From Sulfurirhabdus sp043759595 (GTDB taxonomy: Bacteria > Pseudomonadota > Gammaproteobacteria > Burkholderiales > SMCO01): DNA of 64,000 bases. Position numbers and translations under genes: made by a program. The DNA lies in contig JAYVLG010000158.1 of the NCBI GenBank assembly GCA_043759595.1, forward strand, positions 6,091 through 70,090, written 5' to 3'. Positions 45,821-54,667 of the stretch are shown here, in pieces. The stretch's first letter is position 1; each line of letters begins with the position of its first letter. The notes beneath the pieces are model-generated. The model had not been told where the DNA came from and searched no databases. It saw only the letters and a list, made by a program, of their open reading frames with translations.

Positions 45821-46901
45821 TAGGGTTCTCCATTTTTTTTAGTATACGTTTGGTTTTGTCCTGCACTTTTCCAACTAATTGACCGCAAGCCGCATCAATA
45901 TCATCCCCGCGAGTTTTTCGCGTCGTTGTAATCAAACCAGCCTGCATCAGAATATCCCGAAAGCGACGGATAGCGTCACCACGTGACCGCTGATAGCCAG
46001 AGTCAGGAAAAGGATTAAAAGGAATCAGATTAAATTTACAAGGAACATCCTGAACAAGCTTAACCAACTCATGTGCATGGGCTTCACTATCATTAATGCC
46101 ATCCAGCATTACATATTCGAAGGTTATAAAATCTCTTGGCGCATCAACCACGTACCGCTTACAAGCCGCCATTAGCTCTTGCAAAGGGTATTTTTTATTA
46201 ATAGGCACCAGCTCATCACGCAATGCATCATTTGGTGCATGCAATGAAACTGCCAATGCAACTGGACACTGTTCGCGCAGCCTTTCCATCGCGGGCAAAA
46301 TCCCGGAAGTACTGACTGTCACGCGACGACGGGACATACCAAAAGCATGGTCGTCCAGCATAATATTCAGTGCTGTCACCACGTTATCAAAGTTGAGCAA
46401 TGGTTCCCCCATACCCATCATGACAACGTTACTGATGATTCGTTCGCCTTTAGGGTCGCGGCCTAGCGATTTATTGGCCCACCATAGCTGGCCAATAATT
46501 TCAGCAACACTCAAGTTGCGGTTAAAGCCTTGCCGGCCCGTGGAGCAAAAAGAACATTCCAGCGCGCAACCAACCTGACTTGAGATACACAATGTACCCC
46601 GATTATCTTCAGGAATAAAAACCGCCTCAATGCTGTTGCCTGTACCCACTTCCAGCAACCACTTGCGTGTTCCGTCTTCAGAAATCTGCTCAAGCATCAA
46701 ACGTGGCGGCTCTACCACTGCAATACCACTCAACTTCTCCCTTAAACCTTTTGCGATATCTGTCATTTTAGTAAAATCACTTTCACCAAAATGATGGATC
46801 CAGCGAAATAGTTGCTTCGCACGAAAAGGTTTCTCACCGATTTCTTCGAAAAATTCGGTGAGCTGTTTCAGATCAAAATTGAGTAGATTTATCAACATCA
46901 A
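45804..46901 (-). CDS. rlmN: Dual-specificity RNA methyltransferase RlmN
   Basis: A radical SAM enzyme methylating C2 of A2503 in 23S rRNA and A37 in tRNAs. 365 residues: LSSQVGCALECSFCSTG-type CxxxCxxC cluster motif near residue 110, GMGEPLLN, VALAVSLHAPND, and a conserved C-terminal Cys in DIDAACGQL. The N-terminal helical domain precedes it. It lies three bases after ndk. Confidence 0.97.
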   Translation of the reverse strand: MMLINLLNFDLKQLTEFFEEIGEKPFRAKQLFRWIHHFGESDFTKMTDIAKGLREKLSGIAVVEPPRLMLEQISEDGTRKWLLEVGTGNSIEAVFIPEDNRGTLCISSQVGCALECSFCSTGRQGFNRNLSVAEIIGQLWWANKSLGRDPKGERIISNVVMMGMGEPLLNFDNVVTALNIMLDDHAFGMSRRRVTVSTSGILPAMERLREQCPVALAVSLHAPNDALRDELVPINKKYPLQELMAACKRYVVDAPRDFITFEYVMLDGINDSEAHAHELVKLVQDVPCKFNLIPFNPFPDSGYQRSRGDAIRRFRDILMQAGLITTTRKTRGDDIDAACGQLVGKVQDKTKRILKKMENPNASHV

Positions 46902-46904
46902 ACC

Positions 46905-47330
46905 TTAGCGGGAATAAACATTCATTGCCGGGAAAAAATAGGCAACTTCAACAGCCGCAGTTTCTGGTGCATCAGATCCATGGACCGCATTTGCATCAAT
47001 ACTGTCAGCAAAATCTGCACGAATAGTACCTTTTTCAGCCTTCTTTGGATCAGTTGCACCCATCAGCTCACGGTTTTTGGCGATAGCGCCTTCACCTTCC
47101 AGCACTTGCACCATTACCGGGCCGGAAATCATGAAATCAACCAGGTCCTTGAAAAAAGGACGCTCACGATGAACAGCATAAAAACCTTCTGCTTCTGCAC
47201 GTGACAGATGCATCATACGAGAAGCAACAATCTTCAGACCATTGCTTTCAAAACGGGAATAAATCTTGCCAATTACGTTTTTTGCTACGGCATCGGGTTT
47301 GATAATCGACAAGGCACGTTCTACAGCCAT
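46905..47330 (-). CDS. ndk: Nucleoside diphosphate kinase
   Basis: 141 residues, the usual length. ERALSIIKPDAVAKN at the N-terminus, the phosphorylated His in NAVHGSDAPETA (about 118), and AYFFPAMNVYSR at the end. It leads the ndk-rlmN-pilW-rodZ-ispG-hisS-yfgM-bamB-der run and is divergent from the SPOR gene across about 200 bases. Confidence 0.98.
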   Translation of the reverse strand: MAVERALSIIKPDAVAKNVIGKIYSRFESNGLKIVASRMMHLSRAEAEGFYAVHRERPFFKDLVDFMISGPVMVQVLEGEGAIAKNRELMGATDPKKAEKGTIRADFADSIDANAVHGSDAPETAAVEVAYFFPAMNVYSR

Positions 47331-47532
47331 TTATATTCTCCAAAAGTTGACTAAAACAATAATAAAGCTAACTTATTAAAATACCACGTTAAACGAATGA
47401 AATAAACCTTTTTCGGCAATATCAAAGACTTCGTTTTCTGGCTAATGGCTGTATATCTGTTACAGGCTTGAATTTCATGCTAGCATGATCGCGCGCGCAA
47501 ACTTGGCTAATAGAACTAAGAGGATAAAGGCT

Positions 47533-48237
47533 ATGCAGGAACATAACGCCATAATCAACGACGAGCAAAACGATTTAAAGAAAAGAGCTACTCGTCGTCT
47601 GATCGTCGCTGTTTCATTAGTTTTAGCTGCGGTTGCCATATTGACGGTTTTGAGCAAACAAAAGCCCTCCAAGCCTGTTACCCAAGAATTACCGTCAACA
47701 TCAGTTCAGTTAACACCTCAACCTGCTGTTGAGCCTCAACCAGCTAATGAAATACCCCCTGTTCCCGAGCCTGAATCCAAACCGTCTGAAGCACCTCTTG
47801 CCACTGCCGCTCCAGAAAACCTGCCTGAAGCGCCACCCCCTCCGCAAGTTTCAACACAACCTGAAATAAAACAACCACAGCCAGGACCCACTGTGCAAAA
47901 ACGACCAACTCACACCCAACCAACATTAACAATAGAATCTGCACCCAGAACCGCCACGCAGCCTGCTGTAAAACCTGTGATTGCATCTCCAGCATCCGCA
48001 CCTGCACCCAAACCTCTAGCAGCTGGCACTGCTCCGAAAGCATTTGTGCTTCAGTTAGGTGTATTTTCCAACCCTGCCAATGCAATCCAGCTACAGGAAA
48101 AGTTAACGCAACATGGCATTCAGTCTTACACTGAAACACGGGTGCACGTAGGGCCGTTTAAAAACAAGGCAGAAGCTGACGAAGCCATGGAAAAAATCCG
48201 TACATTAGGTATTGGCGCAGTTGTCGTTCAACATTAA
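47533..48237 (+). CDS. SPOR-domain cell-envelope protein
   Basis: 234 residues. A cytosolic basic N-terminus (NDLKKRATRRLIVA), one TM about residues 18-38, a long Pro/Gln/Thr-rich periplasmic linker, then a SPOR domain at the C-terminus (about 165-234; FVLQLGVFSNPANAIQLQEKL, HVGPFKNKAEADEAMEKI). SPOR domains bind denuded septal peptidoglycan, so a role at the division site is likely. Overall layout resembles DedD/FtsN-type proteins. The start at 47533 is preceded by AAGAGGA and AAAGG; an upstream in-frame start at 47485 would add residues before the basic stretch. Confidence 0.88.
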   Translation: MQEHNAIINDEQNDLKKRATRRLIVAVSLVLAAVAILTVLSKQKPSKPVTQELPSTSVQLTPQPAVEPQPANEIPPVPEPESKPSEAPLATAAPENLPEAPPPPQVSTQPEIKQPQPGPTVQKRPTHTQPTLTIESAPRTATQPAVKPVIASPASAPAPKPLAAGTAPKAFVLQLGVFSNPANAIQLQEKLTQHGIQSYTETRVHVGPFKNKAEADEAMEKIRTLGIGAVVVQH

Positions 48238-48360
48238 ACTATTTTAATTCAATATGTTAACAATGCCAGCTTTTACCTTACTAACAAATCCGCCATACGT
48301 GGACATATTCGAATTCAACAAAAATGACCTTATGCATTGTTACTTGACAGGTTTTTCAAC

Positions 48361-49071
48361 ATGACGCAAGCAGCAGCAATTTCAGAATCTCTTAAAGCTT
48401 ATTTGCAGTTACTGAAAAAAAATGAAATCAAAAAATCCGATATTGCCCGTAGCGAACATTTTGCCAGGCTGATCATTTCCAAGCTTGGTGAGCAAGCAAT
48501 CAGCTCAGTTTCATACCGAAGTGCGGTCAATTTAATGCTGAATTCCATCCCGGATATCTATCGCTCACACGCTTCTACAGTTGCACGCGAGTTTTTTCCT
48601 TTTTTGACCTCTGATTTTAAGTCGGTGGCACTGTTAATGGGCATTGGAAATTACCGTGGATTTCGTGAAAACTGCGAGGTATTGTTTGACTGCAGTATCA
48701 AAAGCATTGACGAGATGTTAAAAATCACCGAAGCCGCTATTCTTTCAGAACGTGAATCTGCAATACATGGCAGATATTTGTCTCATTTGAGAACACTTGG
48801 AATTACCCAACAGGCCATTCACACACGAGCGAGGCTTTCAAAAGCATTGATGTATCTTACTCGAAACATTGACCTCGATAATAAGAGCTATAGCGCACTG
48901 CTGGATAGTATGTTGCCATTATTCAGCCTGGAAGAAACCAGGAAGTATCTCGTCTCCATTGCCCGAGAGTTTTACTTTTTTCTAAATGAAGATACAAACG
49001 CGCCTGCCCAGGCAGTCGCCAGCTTGGAAAAACCAGCTACCACTCTAACCAAGCAACCTCAACAAAGTTAA
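48361..49071 (+). CDS. Uncharacterised helical protein
   Basis: 236 residues, no signal peptide or TM segment. Predominantly helical by composition (LKAYLQLLKKNEIKKSDIAR, STVAREFFPFLTSDFKSVALL, SYSALLDSMLPLFSLEETRK), ending in a Thr/Gln-rich tail. I do not recognise the family. ATG at 48361 lacks a clear ribosome site; an in-frame TTG at 48337 could also start it. A TTGACA at 48344-48349 lies just before the ATG, so the transcript start is unclear. It is flanked by the SPOR gene and, tail to tail with one base between, the TRAP transporter dctM. Confidence 0.7.
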   Translation: MTQAAAISESLKAYLQLLKKNEIKKSDIARSEHFARLIISKLGEQAISSVSYRSAVNLMLNSIPDIYRSHASTVAREFFPFLTSDFKSVALLMGIGNYRGFRENCEVLFDCSIKSIDEMLKITEAAILSERESAIHGRYLSHLRTLGITQQAIHTRARLSKALMYLTRNIDLDNKSYSALLDSMLPLFSLEETRKYLVSIAREFYFFLNEDTNAPAQAVASLEKPATTLTKQPQQS

Positions 49072-49072
49072 T

Positions 49073-50359
49073 TTACTTTCCCCCATACATTAAATTCGGC
49101 AACCACAACGAAAGTTGTGGCACGTAGGTTACCAGCAACAAGACCGCTGTCACCACCAAAATCCATGGCGATGCCGCTTTGGTTACATCTGTCAGCCCCA
49201 TCTTGGCCAAGCCACTTGCTACGTAGAGATTCAAACCAACAGGCGGTGTAATCATACCTAGCTCCATATTGATTGTCATGATAATGCCAAGATGAATCGG
49301 GTCGATTCCCAGCTTGATTGCCACCGGCAAAAATAAAGGTGCAAGAATCAAAATAATAGAAGATGGCTCCATGAAGTCACCTGCAAAAAATAACAGTACG
49401 TTGACAAAAAGCAGGAACATCCAGGGGGTAAGCCCTTGCTCGATAATCCATTGTGCGAGCGATTGAGGGATATTTTCTGTCGTCAGCAGAAAGGAAAACA
49501 ACATGGCATTGGTGATGATGTATAGCAGCATCGCACTCATGTTAGCCGACTCAAGCAATACCTTCGGCACACGTTTCAGAGGCAGATCCCCATAAACGAA
49601 TACCGCTATAACAAAAGCATAAACAGCACTCACAGCTGCAGCTTCAGTGGGTGTGAAAACGCCACCGTAAATGCCGCCAATTACAATGACGACCAGCATG
49701 AGCCCCCACACTGAATCACGGAAAGCTTCCCATACTTCCTTAAGTGTGGACCTTTTCATGGTGGGAAAGCCTTTCACCCTTGCCACAGCATAAGTCACAC
49801 TCAACAGAGCCACTGTCATGATCATTGCAGGCACGATGCCAGCCATAAATAGCTTACCTATGCTTTCCGAAGTGCTGACGCCATAGATCACCATCACAAT
49901 AGACGGTGGCACCAGAATTCCCAGACCACCTGATGTAGCCAGCACGCCTACGGCAAATTTTTTGGTATAGCCATGTTTGACCATGGCTGGCAGCATGATG
50001 GAACCGATAGCGACGACAGTTGCCGGGCTTGATCCGCTAATGGCAGCGAAAAATGCACATGAAAGTACCGCTGCCATGGCCAAGCCTCCGTGCATCCAGC
50101 CTACCAGAGAGGTCGCGAAACGAACTATGCGGGTTGCTATTCCTCCAGAGGTGAGAAAGGTCCCGGACAGAATGAAAAATGGAATAGCCATGATGGAAAA
50201 ATTGTCCAACCCGGTAAACAGCTTTTGGGCAATCATTTCTACAGGAATAGTAGAAATTGTGAACAGAAAAACCAGCACTGCCATGCCCAGCGCAATGGAA
50301 ATAGGCATACCAGTGAGGAGCATCACAAAAAGCAGAAAGAATATGATTGCGCCTGTCAT
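49073..50359 (-). CDS. dctM: TRAP transporter large permease DctM
   Basis: The 12-TM ion-coupled translocation subunit of a tripartite ATP-independent periplasmic transporter. 428 residues, hydrophobic throughout, with PISIALGMAVLVFLF, ATSGGLGILVPPSIVMVIYG and INMELGMITPPVGLNLYVASG typical of DctM. It overlaps dctQ by four bases. Confidence 0.95.
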   Translation of the reverse strand: MTGAIIFFLLFVMLLTGMPISIALGMAVLVFLFTISTIPVEMIAQKLFTGLDNFSIMAIPFFILSGTFLTSGGIATRIVRFATSLVGWMHGGLAMAAVLSCAFFAAISGSSPATVVAIGSIMLPAMVKHGYTKKFAVGVLATSGGLGILVPPSIVMVIYGVSTSESIGKLFMAGIVPAMIMTVALLSVTYAVARVKGFPTMKRSTLKEVWEAFRDSVWGLMLVVIVIGGIYGGVFTPTEAAAVSAVYAFVIAVFVYGDLPLKRVPKVLLESANMSAMLLYIITNAMLFSFLLTTENIPQSLAQWIIEQGLTPWMFLLFVNVLLFFAGDFMEPSSIILILAPLFLPVAIKLGIDPIHLGIIMTINMELGMITPPVGLNLYVASGLAKMGLTDVTKAASPWILVVTAVLLLVTYVPQLSLWLPNLMYGGK

Positions 50360-50859
50360 TCCGGGTGCTCAGTACCGTAATGATGTGTTGGCAAGTGGTT
50401 TGTCCTGCGAAACCGCACCAAAACTTGAATAAACCGAAAAGACATGAGAGAGGAACCAAGAGGAACACCCAGGTAAATGATCCACATGGGCCAATCAAGA
50501 TCAGGGGAAGACTGACCTGTACTGCGGATGAAAAGCACAAATTTCACGCCCAACAAGGCCACCACTGCAGTAAAAAAAGCCCCTAGTGACAAACTCAGAA
50601 ATGTAAAAAATCTTTGCCTGGATGGGCTGAGTTTTCTTACCAGCACATCCACTCCGACGTGAATTCCGGTACGTACACCATAGGCGGCACCAAACTTGGC
50701 CATCCAGATAAATAGATAAATGGTCAATTCCTGGGCCCAAGGTATTCCCGCACCAGTGGTATAGCGCAAAACCACAGCGATGAAGGTAATCAGTGTAGCC
50801 AGCCCCATAAAAGTGGCAATTAGCCACTCTTCGAGGTGATCCAGCAAACGGTTGATCAT
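50356..50859 (-). CDS. dctQ: TRAP transporter small permease DctQ
   Basis: 167 residues with four hydrophobic segments (ATFMGLATLITFIAVVLRY, LTIYLFIWMAKFGAAYG, FFTFLSLSLGAFFTAVVALLG, WIIYLGVPLGSSLMSFRFIQ), the DctQ layout. E-WAQELTIYLF-W is a typical motif. It sits between dctP and dctM, five bases after dctP. Confidence 0.93.
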   Translation of the reverse strand: MINRLLDHLEEWLIATFMGLATLITFIAVVLRYTTGAGIPWAQELTIYLFIWMAKFGAAYGVRTGIHVGVDVLVRKLSPSRQRFFTFLSLSLGAFFTAVVALLGVKFVLFIRSTGQSSPDLDWPMWIIYLGVPLGSSLMSFRFIQVLVRFRRTNHLPTHHYGTEHPE

Positions 50860-50863
50860 TGCC

Positions 50864-51883
50864 TTATTTTTTGCTGGCTTTGTCTTTCTCTACTTGCGCT
50901 GCAATTGCGTAAATTGCCTGAATTGTGTCTTTACCAATAACACTATCAAACTCATGGTGAACGGGTAACAGGGCTTTTTGCCATATGACGCGATCTTTAA
51001 AAGGCAAAACATAAACTTCGGTAGTACCCGCTGCACGCACCTTGGCCAGGGCTTCTTCATTTTCCTGCCTGGCAATCTCGCGCTCGTACTCAGTGCCTTC
51101 TTTCATGGCTTGAGCCACTGTCTTGCGTGTATTATCAGGCAGTCCATCCCAGAATTTCTTGTTCACAATCACTGCATATCCCAAATACCCATGATCAGAA
51201 ATTGTCAGGTGCTTTTGAACTTCATTCATTTTTTGGGTATAAAAGTTTGAATTGGGATTTTCTGTTCCATCCACCACGCCTTGTTGAAGTGCGGTATAAA
51301 CTTCGCTGAACGCCATAACTTGAGGGTTGGCACCGAGCGCTTTCATTTCAGCATCTAATACCTTAGATGATTGAATACGCATTTTCAACCCCTTAAAATC
51401 CTCAACGTTTCGCAACGGACGGTTTGCACTCATCTGCTTGAATCCATTGTCCCAGAAAGATAAACCGACTATCCCCTTGGAATTCAGCTTACCCATGAGG
51501 CTTTTTCCAATATCGCCATCCATGACGCGATAAAGCGTTTCTTTATTAGGGAAAATATAAGGTAAATCAAACACTTCAAACTCACGCACGCCAATTGGCC
51601 CAAATTTTGAGAGTGAAGGGGCCAACATCTGCACGGCACCAATCTGGAGTGCTTCCATTTCTTCACGATCTTTATACAATTGACTGTTTGGATAAATTTC
51701 GACCTTAACATTCCCCTTCGTCCGCTCTTCGACAAGTTGTTTAAACTTTTCAGCTGCTTTTCCCTTTGGCGTGTTGGGCGCAACTACATGACTGAATTTG
51801 ATTATGATCGTGTCTGCGGCAGAAACCAGATGGGTAAAGCCAAATGCAAACATCAACGTTACGATAGATATAAGTGAGCGCAT
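50864..51883 (-). CDS. dctP: TRAP transporter periplasmic substrate-binding protein DctP
   Basis: 339 residues. ATG at 51883 has a GGAGGA ribosome site; a signal peptide (MRSLISIVTLMFAFGFTHLVSA) is followed by IIIKFSHVVAPNTPKGKAAEKF. The ligand carboxylate-binding Arg is expected in GLKMRIQSSKV, and TALQQGVVDGTENP is the conserved DctP segment. Ligands in the family are mostly C4-dicarboxylates or other organic acids; which one cannot be told here. An in-frame start at 51928 would add residues before the signal peptide. Confidence 0.94.
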   Translation of the reverse strand: MRSLISIVTLMFAFGFTHLVSAADTIIIKFSHVVAPNTPKGKAAEKFKQLVEERTKGNVKVEIYPNSQLYKDREEMEALQIGAVQMLAPSLSKFGPIGVREFEVFDLPYIFPNKETLYRVMDGDIGKSLMGKLNSKGIVGLSFWDNGFKQMSANRPLRNVEDFKGLKMRIQSSKVLDAEMKALGANPQVMAFSEVYTALQQGVVDGTENPNSNFYTQKMNEVQKHLTISDHGYLGYAVIVNKKFWDGLPDNTRKTVAQAMKEGTEYEREIARQENEEALAKVRAAGTTEVYVLPFKDRVIWQKALLPVHHEFDSVIGKDTIQAIYAIAAQVEKDKASKK

Positions 51884-51956
51884 TATTTCCTCCGAAATAT
51901 TAATGTCATGAAAAACCAGTGCTTTCAACCATAAACTTTACTGCGCATGTCTGAAA

Positions 51957-53300
51957 CTAATTTTTTAATTTAACAATAAGCCCCGGTTCACCACCTTGTG
52001 CCTGGTAAAAACAGTCTACCCCAAAACCTGCTGCCCAAACCAGATTTTCTCCGCTATACAATAATGGCTGCGCCTCTCTTTGCCAAGGCGGGACTTGCTG
52101 CTCTTGAAACAAGTTTTTTAATGTCCTTCTTGGCCTGCGGCAATCCGGACGTATACGCTCGCCGCCACGCCTCAGGCGAATAAACACTTTGTCGCCAAGC
52201 AGCTTTTCCAGACTGATCCCCTGCCCGACCATCTTCTCAAAAACCAATGTTCCTTCTATCCCGTTCAACTTCAATTCAGTTTCTCCTTGCCATGCCCAGC
52301 AAAGCCCCCCTGATTCGTTTTTGGTTTTCTGACAAACATAACCCTGATTCTTAAATCGACGAATTTCACTGTCATCTAAACCAATGCACACATTGGCATC
52401 CTGCCCCGCATCAAGCAATTGCCGCAGCACTTCGCTAAGGCGATCGGCGCTTGGCATGGCAATTCCCATACTTCCGAGATAGTAACGCAACACATTTTTT
52501 GCTCGAACATAACTCAAGTCACGCACGTTATCCAATTGCAGCCTGCCATCCACAATTGCCTGTTGCGCATCGATTGCAGCAAGATCATCCAGCAATTCGG
52601 ATGCCTCAGCAAAATGCTGACTGGACCTTAAAAAGGTTTGGCGATATGCAGGGAAGCGTTGCTCGATAACTGGGAAAACTTTATGGCGTAAAAAATTACG
52701 ATCAAACGCAATATTTTCATTACTCTCATCTTCTACCCACTGCAAATGATGCAGCTCGGCATAGGATTCAATTTCCTTTCTAGTGGATTTGAGCAAAGGA
52801 CGCAAAATGGTAGCACCACTTTCGCAGACTCTGGCAACTGGCATTGCACTCGCGCCTTTCATTCCTGTGCCACGCAACAATTGCAACAGTAAAGTTTCGG
52901 CCTGATCGTCCAGATGTTGAGCAAGCACCACGAATTCCACATTCTGCTTGAAATATACGGCATAACGGGCTTCTCGCGCGACAGCTTCCAAACTATCTCC
53001 ATTTTTCCTATTTAAATCAACGGAAACAAGTTGCAGAGGCACCTGATAGCTATTACATAACTGTTGGCAAAATGAGGCCCAATCGGATGCAAAAGGACTT
53101 AATTGATGGTTGATGTGAACAGCGGAAAGTTGGAAACTCAGTGATGCCTGAAGTTGAAATAGCATATCCAGCAGGACAACTGAATCAATCCCGCCACTCA
53201 GGCCAAGCACGAGGCGATGCCCCGGCTTGACCCATGATTTTAAAATACTTTCACTATTTGAGAGCAGATCACTTAACAGCAGTTTCTTTGAACTTACCAT
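51957..53300 (-). CDS. tilS: tRNA(Ile)-lysidine synthetase
   Basis: Modifies C34 of tRNA-Ile(CAU) so it reads AUA. 447 residues: the PP-loop LGLSGGIDSVVLLDML near residue 33, HINHQLSPFA, AQHLDDQAETLLLQLLRGTG, then the C-terminal RNA-binding domains with a substrate-binding segment RLRRGGERIRPDCRRPRRTLKNLFQEQQVPPWQR. It overlaps the end of accA by 32 bases. Confidence 0.96.
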   Translation of the reverse strand: MVSSKKLLLSDLLSNSESILKSWVKPGHRLVLGLSGGIDSVVLLDMLFQLQASLSFQLSAVHINHQLSPFASDWASFCQQLCNSYQVPLQLVSVDLNRKNGDSLEAVAREARYAVYFKQNVEFVVLAQHLDDQAETLLLQLLRGTGMKGASAMPVARVCESGATILRPLLKSTRKEIESYAELHHLQWVEDESNENIAFDRNFLRHKVFPVIEQRFPAYRQTFLRSSQHFAEASELLDDLAAIDAQQAIVDGRLQLDNVRDLSYVRAKNVLRYYLGSMGIAMPSADRLSEVLRQLLDAGQDANVCIGLDDSEIRRFKNQGYVCQKTKNESGGLCWAWQGETELKLNGIEGTLVFEKMVGQGISLEKLLGDKVFIRLRRGGERIRPDCRRPRRTLKNLFQEQQVPPWQREAQPLLYSGENLVWAAGFGVDCFYQAQGGEPGLIVKLKN

Positions 53301-54237
53301 AGCTCATTAATCGTTCAAAACGCGATTTTAGCAGTGAGTCAGTGGTTTGGTCCTGTACTAGCCGCAAACTTTCCAGCAAGGTTTTTTTCAGGGATTGCAT
53401 CATGGCTGCGGCGTCACGATGTGCGCCACCAAGAGGTTCGTTGATGATTTTATCCACCAGCCCAAGCGTTTTAAGCCGATTAGCAGTAATGCCGAGGGTT
53501 TCTGCCGCGTCAGGCGCCTTGTCTGCGCTTTTCCATAATATGGAAGCGCAACCTTCTGGTGAAATCACTGAATAAGTTGAATATTGCAGAATTTGGGTCA
53601 CATCTCCCACACCGATTGCCAGGGCACCACCAGATCCGCCCTCTCCAATAATGGTGCAAATGACAGGGACGCGTAATTCCGCCATAACGTAAAGATTGCG
53701 TGCGATCGCTTCTGATTGCCCACGTTCTTCAGCACCAATACCTGGATAGGCTCCGGGCGTGTCAATCAGCGTTACCACCGGTATCCCAAATTTTTCTGCC
53801 AGCCGCATCAAGCGCAAAGCTTTGCGATAGCCTTCAGGGCGGGGCATACCAAAATTACGATAAATTTTTTCTTTTGTGTCGCGGCCTTTCTGGTGCCCAA
53901 TCACCATCACGGACTGCCCATTTAAACGCGCCAGACCACCAACTATAGCCGGATCATCTGAATAGGCACGATCGCCATGCAATTCTTCAAAATCTGTAAA
54001 TATATTCTGGAGGTAATCAAGCGTATAGGGACGTTGAGGATGCCGTGCAACCTGCGAAATTTGCCAAGGTGTCAGCTTGGCATAAATATCTTTGGTCAGG
54101 CTTTGGCTCTTCTTCTGTAACCGATTGATTTCTTCGGATATATCCAATGCCGAATCGTCCTGAACATAGCGAAGTTCTTCGATCTTCGTCTCAAGTTCTG
54201 CTATCGGCTGCTCAAAATCCAGAAAAGTGGTCTTCAT
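53269..54237 (-). CDS. accA: Acetyl-CoA carboxylase carboxyltransferase subunit alpha
   Basis: Transfers carboxyl from biotin to acetyl-CoA in the committed step of fatty acid synthesis. 322 residues (E. coli 319), starting KTTFLDFEQPIAELETKIEE. GDRAYSDDPAIVGGLARLNG and the oxyanion-hole segment GEGGSGGALAIGVGD are intact. ATG at 54237 is chosen over an in-frame start at 54273 because the family begins with FLDFE. Confidence 0.97.
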   Translation of the reverse strand: MKTTFLDFEQPIAELETKIEELRYVQDDSALDISEEINRLQKKSQSLTKDIYAKLTPWQISQVARHPQRPYTLDYLQNIFTDFEELHGDRAYSDDPAIVGGLARLNGQSVMVIGHQKGRDTKEKIYRNFGMPRPEGYRKALRLMRLAEKFGIPVVTLIDTPGAYPGIGAEERGQSEAIARNLYVMAELRVPVICTIIGEGGSGGALAIGVGDVTQILQYSTYSVISPEGCASILWKSADKAPDAAETLGITANRLKTLGLVDKIINEPLGGAHRDAAAMMQSLKKTLLESLRLVQDQTTDSLLKSRFERLMSYGKFKETAVK

Positions 54238-54247
54238 ATAGTAGTAC

Positions 54248-54511
54248 TTATTGCACAATCCGAAAAACGCCAATGATACAACATTTCTTCATACAACCAC
54301 AAAATAGCCATAAAGTTGTATCAGTGGGTGAGCAAATTTCCGTGCAGCTTTCGATAACAAATACGCTACGTAAATCTTGCAGTTCCATGGCGTAAAAGCT
54401 AAATTCACTTAACAGCTCACCTGATTTACTCAGATAACAATCGAATACAATTTTATTATCGTTTGAAGGTGTGCTACATTCAAAAACAATGCTGTACACC
54501 TGAGAAGGCAT
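54248..54511 (-). CDS. Possible small protein, unrecognised
   Basis: 87 residues directly upstream of accA on the same strand, ending 11 bases before it. Contains PSNDNKIVFDCYLSKSGELL and a Cys-rich end (WLFCGCMKKCCIIG). Codon use looks natural (GAA, AAA, CTG, ATT common), but there is no clear ribosome site and I know no relative. It may be a real small gene or chance. Otherwise the 54238-54667 gap shows only AT-rich sequence. Confidence 0.35.
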   Translation of the reverse strand: MPSQVYSIVFECSTPSNDNKIVFDCYLSKSGELLSEFSFYAMELQDLRSVFVIESCTEICSPTDTTLWLFCGCMKKCCIIGVFRIVQ

Positions 54512-54667
54512 ATTCACGATGCTTCAATCAAAAAAAATGATCAATTTTACTCACTTTACGTGATGAACATTTTCGCCCTCACTTTATGCTAACCATTCAA
54601 TTCCTGTTGATTTACACCATCATTTCAAACAGCCTGAACGGTTATTCAACAAACCTGGCTGAGGTCC

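Noticed and set aside
47744..48139. Minus-strand frame opposite the SPOR gene
   Set aside because: It lies over the Pro/Gln-rich linker and its translation is low-complexity; the SPOR gene explains the region.
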